The notes beneath the pieces are model-generated. The model had not been told where the DNA came from and did not search any database. It worked only from the letters and a program-made list of their open reading frames with translations. Below are positions 57,780 through 64,000 of a DNA stretch of 64,000 nt, piece after piece. The stretch lies in assembly GCA_038496445.1 (NCBI GenBank), contig JALMLS010000641.1:39781-103780 (forward strand). Direction: 5' to 3'. The translations under genes were made by a program, and so were the position numbers. This stretch comes from Trichosphaerium sp. ATCC 40318 (lineage: Eukaryota; Discosea; Flabellinia; Trichosidae). Position 1 is the stretch's first letter. Each line of letters opens with the position of its first letter.

Positions 57780-60278
57780 TTATAAATTCGGATTTGGGTT
57801 ACTTCTACGTCTGCGGTACTTTCCATTAGTACGACCATGGTTGTCTCTACAAAATTATAAAATCAGATAAACTTGACTGTACCATCTTAAACACCCTTTG
57901 CAGTGACGTACCTTGGTACAGAAGGTGGAGGACGTGTTCTAGAGTCAGAATTACGCCAAGTGTAAGGGTCAGGCCAATTAGCACTACTCGTTCTATTATG
58001 AGGCAAAGTAGGCGATTGAGAGGCATCGTTTGGGTTTGCAGACATTCTGTTCAATGGCGCTGCACGAGGACGAATCTCAGAACGTTGTTCTGAACTACGT
58101 GGTGAAGTACTCATAGTGTTGTTGTTTGTGTTTGAATTACGACCAGGTTGGTTATTTACTCGGTTAGTGATATGCGCATTGTTAACAGCTCCGTTAGGCA
58201 CCTCTCCTTGGCGTACATTATTACGACGAGGCTGAGTAGTATCAACACGGTTCCCACGATTATTATTTTGAATATTAGAAGGAGCTTGATGATAGTCACG
58301 CTAAAGAAATTCAGTTAGAAGATGAACAAGGAAAATTAAAAAGTAAGGTGAGTTTTTTTTTTAAGGGTGACGACTACGTACATTTCCATGTCTTTGGGTA
58401 GCAACAGGAACCCATGCACCTGAAGGAGCTACATTGTAAGGGTGAGGTACATTCTCGAAAGCACGCCATGGATGCCATGTACGTTGCTCTACCAGCACGC
58501 TCAGCACAATTTTTTTTGAAAGAAAAACGACCTACCTGAGGAACCATTCATTGGAGAATTAGCAGGCCTACGTGGCGACGAAGGTGAGAACTGGTCTTGG
58601 TTTCCATCGTGCACGAATTGTGTCTGGTAGCGCATAGGTACTAGCGTCATTGATGGGTGAACAGGTGTAATAGGACGTGTTGTATAATACGGTAGGGTAT
58701 TGGTGTACCCTGCGTAGTTATAGTGTACGCCACTATGAACAAACGAATTGTCGTCTGTAGCTGGCATTCTCGCGTGGTATCTAGGTGGAGGCAAGAATGA
58801 GCCAGCTGTGTGCAAAAGTTAGTGCTTTACACGAAGTAACTCAATTATGGGCTTACGAGGGTTCTGAGGAGGGGAACGATAGTGCCGGCGTCTGGGATCT
58901 ATCATTGGGCAATAGAGCTTGGTAGAAGGTAAGTATAGGTTGAGGTTTGGTCTTGTATTCAACTACAACGCACTGGTGGTGTTCGCGATTGTTCAAATGA
59001 GGTTGGTGGGCGTGATATTTGCGGCATAAAGTCGTGAAGGAACGGATTCCTTCCATGGAATACGTCTTCTTGCCACATTTCTGAAGGTCCTAAAAACAAC
59101 ATAGTATTAGAGTAGTCCCTTGTTGTTGCGTTTTAAGCAACATACCACGCAGTGAAAGTCCTGAACTGCTACTGGAAAGAGGGTGATCTGAAGGTTCGTT
59201 GTTAGGCTCAGTATTAGGGTAACCAGAACGCAAACCGAGTTCGCCCCAAGCGCTAATAAAAATAAGCTTTTTTTGTAATTTCTCCTTTTTTTTAGTGTAC
59301 TCTAATATAGACCTATGCTCTTCTGGTTGCTCCGTATTACCTCTTTCGAAGTTTGCTTGATCATCACGGCACTTTACAAGAATATAAGAGATTGATTTGA
59401 AAAATCAAAAAAAACAGAAATTACAAGTTTAGAAGAGTGATGCAGACTTTTAACTACCGTGATTTACCTTTTTAACTTGCTCTTTAGTCATTCTGGCTCT
59501 ATAGAGCGAGAAACAGTCCTTGCACAAGTAATTATGACGTTCAGTTCCTTCACCTTGTTTACAATTCCATAAACAAGATTGATCAGTCTCAACACGTTCC
59601 TAAAATCACAGTTAGTATCTAGTAATAGATATTGTTGATGATCTAACCAAAAACAGACAAAATCAAAAAAAAAAAAATAAATAGAGATAAAAAAGCCTTC
59701 AGTACCTTTGTAGCTAAAACCTGACATAGAGCTAGATTCTTACGTAGTGGTATACATGGAGAGAAGTCCTCACTTTAAAAAAGGAAGAGTTTAGTATTGG
59801 CGTTATTGCGTTTCTTTAAAAAACTATATCTTACCGGCATATCGGACACTGCCAAGATAAAACGCCCATAATACACTTTATGCAAAATGAATGACCACAT
59901 CGTAGGCTAGTTGGGAACCCTAAAGTGTTAGGTTAATCGTTGAGATTTTAAAACCGCGCTCGAGTTAAGGACAAAGCGTAAAGCAATGTGTACAGGCCGT
60001 ATTGGTAATTCAGAAAAGCGAAATTTTAAAAATGTAACGCAATTGTACCATTACGCCCTAGTGTGTCCAAGCATATCGAGCAGGTGGGATGCGAGGCTTT
60101 TTCTTCCTGTAGGCGCGTTTCGTCATTACTTTCCACAGAGCATGCACAAGAACGCGTAGGAGTAGCCAGCTTAGTACCTAAGAGCCTATGTAAATAATCG
60201 TCTTTAACACTTATTAAAATTACGTGGTTTGAGCGCCACCAACGGCTCAACGACTACTTTAGCTGTCTTATTGCTCAT
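57780..60278 (-). CDS. RING-finger protein with long Pro/Asn/Arg-rich tail
   Basis: Probable E3 ubiquitin ligase. After a 45-residue leader (SNKTAKVVVEPLVALKP), splicing with donor GTACAATT completes a C3HC4 RING: TCSICLDTLGRNG, then PTSLRCGHSFCIKCIMG, then WQCPICREDFSP. A TRIM-like linker (LRKNLALCQVLATK) and a second Cys/His cluster (CLWNCKQGEGTERHNYLCKD) follow, perhaps a degenerate B-box. From about 59280 to the end the protein is disordered and rich in Pro, Asn, Ser and Arg (RPPTSFEQSRTPPV, NSDSRTRPPPSVP), ending GKYRRRRSNPNPNL, TAA 57782-57780. The tail could bind RNA or act as a scaffold. Confidence 0.8.
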
Positions 60279-60738
60279 GAAATAATTCTGTGGCCAACCA
60301 ATGAGCTTCCGCCAATACTCGACCCATTTCCTACTAGACTTAACAGCATAAAAAAACCCGACTTATTTTAAGGCAGAAAAATCCATAACTGCCTTTTTAG
60401 AGCGCACCGGTTCAATAACAAGCAAACTGTAGAAACACAGTTTATAAAAACGTGCCGTGTTTTGAAAAAATCAAGAAAGAGCCGAGTTCAACAGCAAGTC
60501 AAGACACCCTTTTCTTAGTTTTCCATAGCGTAATACTTTGTGTTCGAACTTTCCACAACAAGTTGAGTTTACGTTTTATTTCGCTTATAAAATGAGCAGT
60601 TTCAACACGTGGGGAAAAAGGGGTAGAGAATTTGAACGAATAGAAATGTATACCGCCTTATTTAGTATTGCACCTCAAGGCTTTGTAACGATCAGTGACA
60701 TATGAAAACATTTATTAATAAGGAGCTAGTAGATTACA
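60279..60738. other. intergenic region with one tiny ORF
   Basis: About 460 bases. ATG 60592 opens 37 codons (SSFNTWGKRGREFERIEMYT, ending TISDI, TGA 60703-60705) in the plus direction; no family, low confidence. Otherwise no gene seen. Confidence 0.3.
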
Positions 60739-63149
60739 CTACTCATCTGGTACTGTTATGTCCGGCTTAGGAAGAATAGCTCCAGAAAATGCGAAATATG
60801 CAGCTGCGAGTGTCAAGAGAAAGTTTACAGTTTGACCGACTAGGTACAAGAGAAGGAGTTTTCCTCCTTTTAGTTTCTTGATTAATACTTTAATACTGCA
60901 TGATAATCCAATACCAACAAAAGCAACAGAAAACCACCACGTGCTAGCTGCCTACACCATAAAAACAAGTTAATTGTAATGCCTTTAAACAAACAAAACA
61001 AAACGTCAAAAGAAGAAAACACGTGCTAGTTTTCAAAGAAGATAATAAAGAAGTCTGTCTAAAACTGTGGTTTTAAATTATTTCATATGAAGTACTTGCC
61101 TTTGCCATATCTAGAACAATATCTGTCTTTGCTTCACCGATTGTTGGAACAAGAATAAATGAGTACACAAGAGAAGCAATAAAAAATCCTAAAACGAATT
61201 TTGGAAACTTCTTCCATAGGACCCAGTATGATACACCGTTTCCTTCAGAATCCTTTTCAACCATTCTGTACCAATAAAATGCGATAGCAAGACAAACAAA
61301 ACCTAGAATAAATACAAAGTTAAAAAGAGAAAAAAGAAAGAATTATATCGCTCCAAGTACTTGCCTATAATTGCGTTTTGTACCATCTTTACAACGCTAG
61401 CAACCTCTTCACATATTGCACTTACAATTGCTCCTGCGGCAACAACTGCAGCGGTTTCTAGACAATCACGTGAGAAAACGAAATAAAAAATATTTTAAAG
61501 TGAATTACAACTTACCGTTTATAGATCCTCCGAACCAAGCTCCAGCAACATAGTGATCCATACCAGAGTAGATGACCAAGTACGGTAATGATACCATAAA
61601 AATTGTTGTAAAGAAACTTATCACGCCAATGGCAATAGCAAGCTTAATACAAGTTGTTAGAATAAAAACAAAAAAAAAGAGAACGCAAAGCAAAACTTAC
61701 GTCAGCTGCATTTCCACCAACACTTGCTGAAGCTGCGGCTGCTGCAGATGCGCCACAAACGCAAGTACCAGTAGACAGAGTAATAGCAAGCTTCTTGTTA
61801 GCCATCTTGAGTATTTTTGTTCCGAAGAGGTACATGCTTATTAAAGCAACTATTGGATAACACTTAGTGATTCTGCGCCAACTTTTTGTAAACTTACCAG
61901 GTGTAACGCAAAACGCAACAATAATTCCCGGTGCTCCCAGGTTGATAACAGTCTGTACTTTAATTGCGAGTAGTACAAGGCCAATCTTCAAAAAATATTC
62001 TGGTCTGTTAGGTTTTAAAAGCCATTCGTTTGGTATCTTCAATAAATCCGTAATGTTTACAATAGCTATACCGAAAACAATAGCCTAATAAAAACCTATG
62101 TAAGTACATTCATAAAATTGATCATGTAAGCACCCAAAACGCGTATCCAAGACCATACCTAAAAGAATTTAATTAAGAGATATTTTACTTTAAATTTCGT
62201 CTCGGTCACGTTCATGCACGTGAATGTAACCGACATTTTATAGTACGCACGTTGAAAAGTCTTCTTGTTTTCCCAAGAATAATGCAAGGAAACCAAATAA
62301 GTGTACAACAACATCTTATAGGCGTCAAACAAAATAAGTTGTTCAGTCTTTACGGTAGTTGGTAAAATTTTTCAAAAAGGATACATGATAATGAGAGCGC
62401 TTTGAACTCTCTGCCATGAATGAACATGCCAGAAAATGCGTTTATGATAAACATGACAGCAGAATTAAGTAAAATACCAACCCAAACGTCATCCGTATCA
62501 GCTCTTGTTGTCTTGTCTATTGCAATAAAAGCCACCTAAAAAAATTAAACACTGACAGCAAGAAAAAGGCCACAAAACGGGTATAGTTTAAAAAAGGAAA
62601 TGTCATGCTTCTAGGCAGTACAAAAAAAAAACCTAATGAAGCCTTATCTAGTGGCATGTACTGCCCAAAATAGCATAAACCAAAACACTCCGAACATTTT
62701 TGATTTTCGAACAATACAAGAAAAAAGTCCTCAAACTATTCTACCTTGGGCTCTTTCCAGGGCCACTTTTGCGGTATGAACGCTGTAAGTGGCCTGTTGT
62801 CAGATGTGAAGACCACAATCAATATTAAGGATATGATAGTCAAAAAACCTAAGGACGCGTTAGCTTCATCAACCATTAGGTCTTGGATGTACCTAGCCAC
62901 ACAGAGAACCAATCCTCTGTTATTTTCGGGCCTGCTTGATCCCATATGTAACCCAGCGTTATCTAACGAACCAGTTACACTAATAGAAGTAGTTTTGTAA
63001 AGAAGAAAAGTTGACATTACTTTTGGCTTTTCTTTGTATTGTTTTCCGTATGCGCTGGTGTCTGAACCGTCTGTTACAAGCATTGTACTTTCTGCCGTCG
63101 AAAGCGGTGTGGCTTCATCATTTTGAAGAGAAGTACCGCCGTAAGACAT
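60739..63149 (-). CDS. YeiH/UPF0324-type putative anion (sulfate) exporter
   Basis: A multi-helix membrane protein. The diagnostic core is LSTGTCVCGASAAAAASASV followed by TTIFMVSLPYLVIYSGMDHY, VAGAWFGGSIN and ETAAVVAAGAIVSAICEE, the repeated half-helix motifs of the UPF0324 (YeiH) family, common in bacteria. It has a non-bacterial 120-residue N-terminal extension (SLQNDEATPLSTAESTML) with an extra helix LGFLTIISLILIVVF, and ten or more helices in all. It ends AILPKPDITVPDE, TAG 60741-60739. It carries many standard short introns, so if it was acquired from bacteria the event is old. Transport substrate is inferred from the family name only. Confidence 0.85.
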
Positions 63150-63387
63150 TATGGAGTATTTGTAGAACGAAGTATTATGTTTGTTAGTTCACCCGCACGT
63201 GATGTTTGTACTTGCCTCGCTTAATTCGTTAAGTCATTTCCACAGGCAGTACCTTTGTGGTACAACAAACGGCGCATTCGAAACAAACACTAATGAGCCT
63301 TGTAAAAAAGCAAGATACTTAATCTTTGTTTTATGTATCACGAGCAATCACTTGTGCTAACTTTTTTTTATTTACGCATTTTTTCCC

Positions 63388-64000
63388 TTAGCAGTCTTCT
63401 TTAAACTCAACCCAAACTGGTTTGTTCACATCTTTTCCAGATTCATATAGAGCGTCGAGTACTTTTGTAATACGCTCAGCCATGTGCACGTATGTCTTTC
63501 CAGCATCAGGGTTTGTCTTCATTTCTTTAACGACTTTGGCAAAATTGTCTATCATATTGACTTGACCATAGCCAGGTTTCCCTTTTCCTGAAACAACCTC
63601 TACTTCGGCCTCTCTTGGAGGTGCATGATACTCTATTCCAGAATTAAGTTACGTAGATTACCAGATAGAAAACAACTTACTCGTGTATTGCCATTTGTCT
63701 GGTACGCTACCCTCACCTTCTGGCCAAGGGAAGCAAAATGATCCATGCCAAGGCAAGTAAACATCATCACAAATAATCCTACCTTTCTTTCCGACTACTT
63801 CAACAGACTGACGGACTGTACCAGCAAGGAATCCTACAGTAGAAATAAGAACAGAAACTTATACCTCTTTGTTGGCATACCGAAATCGAAATTAGCACGA
63901 CATTCGTCTTCAAAAACAATCATTCCACTGCCAGCATAGATAACACCAAGTTCCTGGTAACAACGTTAATACCTTGATTTATAAAATTGTATAGATTTCT
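63388..64000 (-). CDS. Gfo/Idh/MocA-family dehydrogenase, C-terminal part
   Basis: NAD(P)-dependent sugar or dihydrodiol-type dehydrogenase; only the C-terminal half is in the window, continuing past 64000. Exons read GVIYAGSGMIVFEDECRANF, FDFGMPTKR, then FLAGTVRQSVEVVGKKGRII, DDVYLPWHGSFCFPWP, and the final helices MIDNFAKVVKEMKTNPDAGK, RITKVLDALYESGKDVN, ending VWVEFKEDC, TAA 63390-63388. This is the beta-sheet substrate domain of the family, closest in pattern to trans-1,2-dihydrobenzene-1,2-diol dehydrogenase. Confidence 0.8.

Noticed and set aside
60739-63149. First read as a proton-pumping pyrophosphatase
   Set aside because: The pyrophosphate-binding motifs are absent, while the CGAS and GAWFGGSIN motifs fit YeiH/UPF0324.
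1-64000. CRISPR arrays, insertion sequences, rRNA genes
   Set aside because: No spaced direct repeats, transposase motifs or rRNA-like sequence were seen on either strand.

Overview
This window is nuclear DNA of a unicellular eukaryote. It is AT-rich (roughly 37% GC by eye). Almost every gene is cut by very short introns (about 45-60 nt), usually with a GTACGT-like donor. Stops TAA, TAG and TGA all end recognisable proteins, so the code looks standard. Genes sit on both strands a few hundred bases apart or less, often head to head. The gene set (cytosolic Tyr-tRNA synthetase, SPT4, prefoldin 6, UBE3C-type HECT ligase, PH-RasGAP, JmjC, F-box, archease, actin paralogue, Tctex dynein light chain, BTB-BACK, RING) is general eukaryotic. 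The dynein light chain suggests a cell with cytoplasmic or flagellar dynein. I cannot fix the lineage. All gene models were spliced by eye: outer ends are usually firm, while some inner exon joints are not.

Layout. 1-4 kb: a gene tail, TyrRS with a C-terminal EMAPII domain, SPT4 (-) and prefoldin 6 (+). 4-10 kb: a C2-domain protein (-) and a multipass membrane protein (+). 10-15 kb: an unrecognised basic protein and a macro-like/coiled-coil protein. 15-25 kb: a UBE3C-like HECT ligase and a PH-RasGAP protein. 25-30 kb: thioredoxin-fold protein (-), D-amino-acid oxidase (+), PPPDE-like protein (+) and JmjC oxygenase (-). 30-37 kb: F-box/LRR protein (-), archease (+), a candidate structured RNA, a WRKY-like DNA-binding protein (-) and two small unknown genes. 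37-44 kb: FAD oxidoreductase (+), PX protein (-) and caspase-fold protein (-). 44-52 kb: mucin-like surface protein (-), BTB-BACK-discoidin protein (+), divergent actin (+), Tctex light chain (-) and a cysteine-rich protein (+). 52-64 kb: nodulin-like MFS transporter (-), a kinase pseudogene (-), small ORFs, a RING protein (-), a YeiH/UPF0324-type membrane protein (-) and the end of a Gfo/Idh/MocA dehydrogenase (-).

The genes do not form one pathway. Themes are translation and RNA repair (TyrRS, archease), protein turnover (HECT, F-box, BTB, RING, PPPDE-like), small-GTPase and membrane signalling (RasGAP, C2, PX) and amine/amino-acid oxidation (two FAD oxidases). The points most worth a second look are four GC-AG introns that all begin GCACG, a strong excess of the palindrome CACGTG, a WRKY-fold protein with an altered heptapeptide, an intergenic element with nested and interleaved stems, and a kinase reading broken by several indels.
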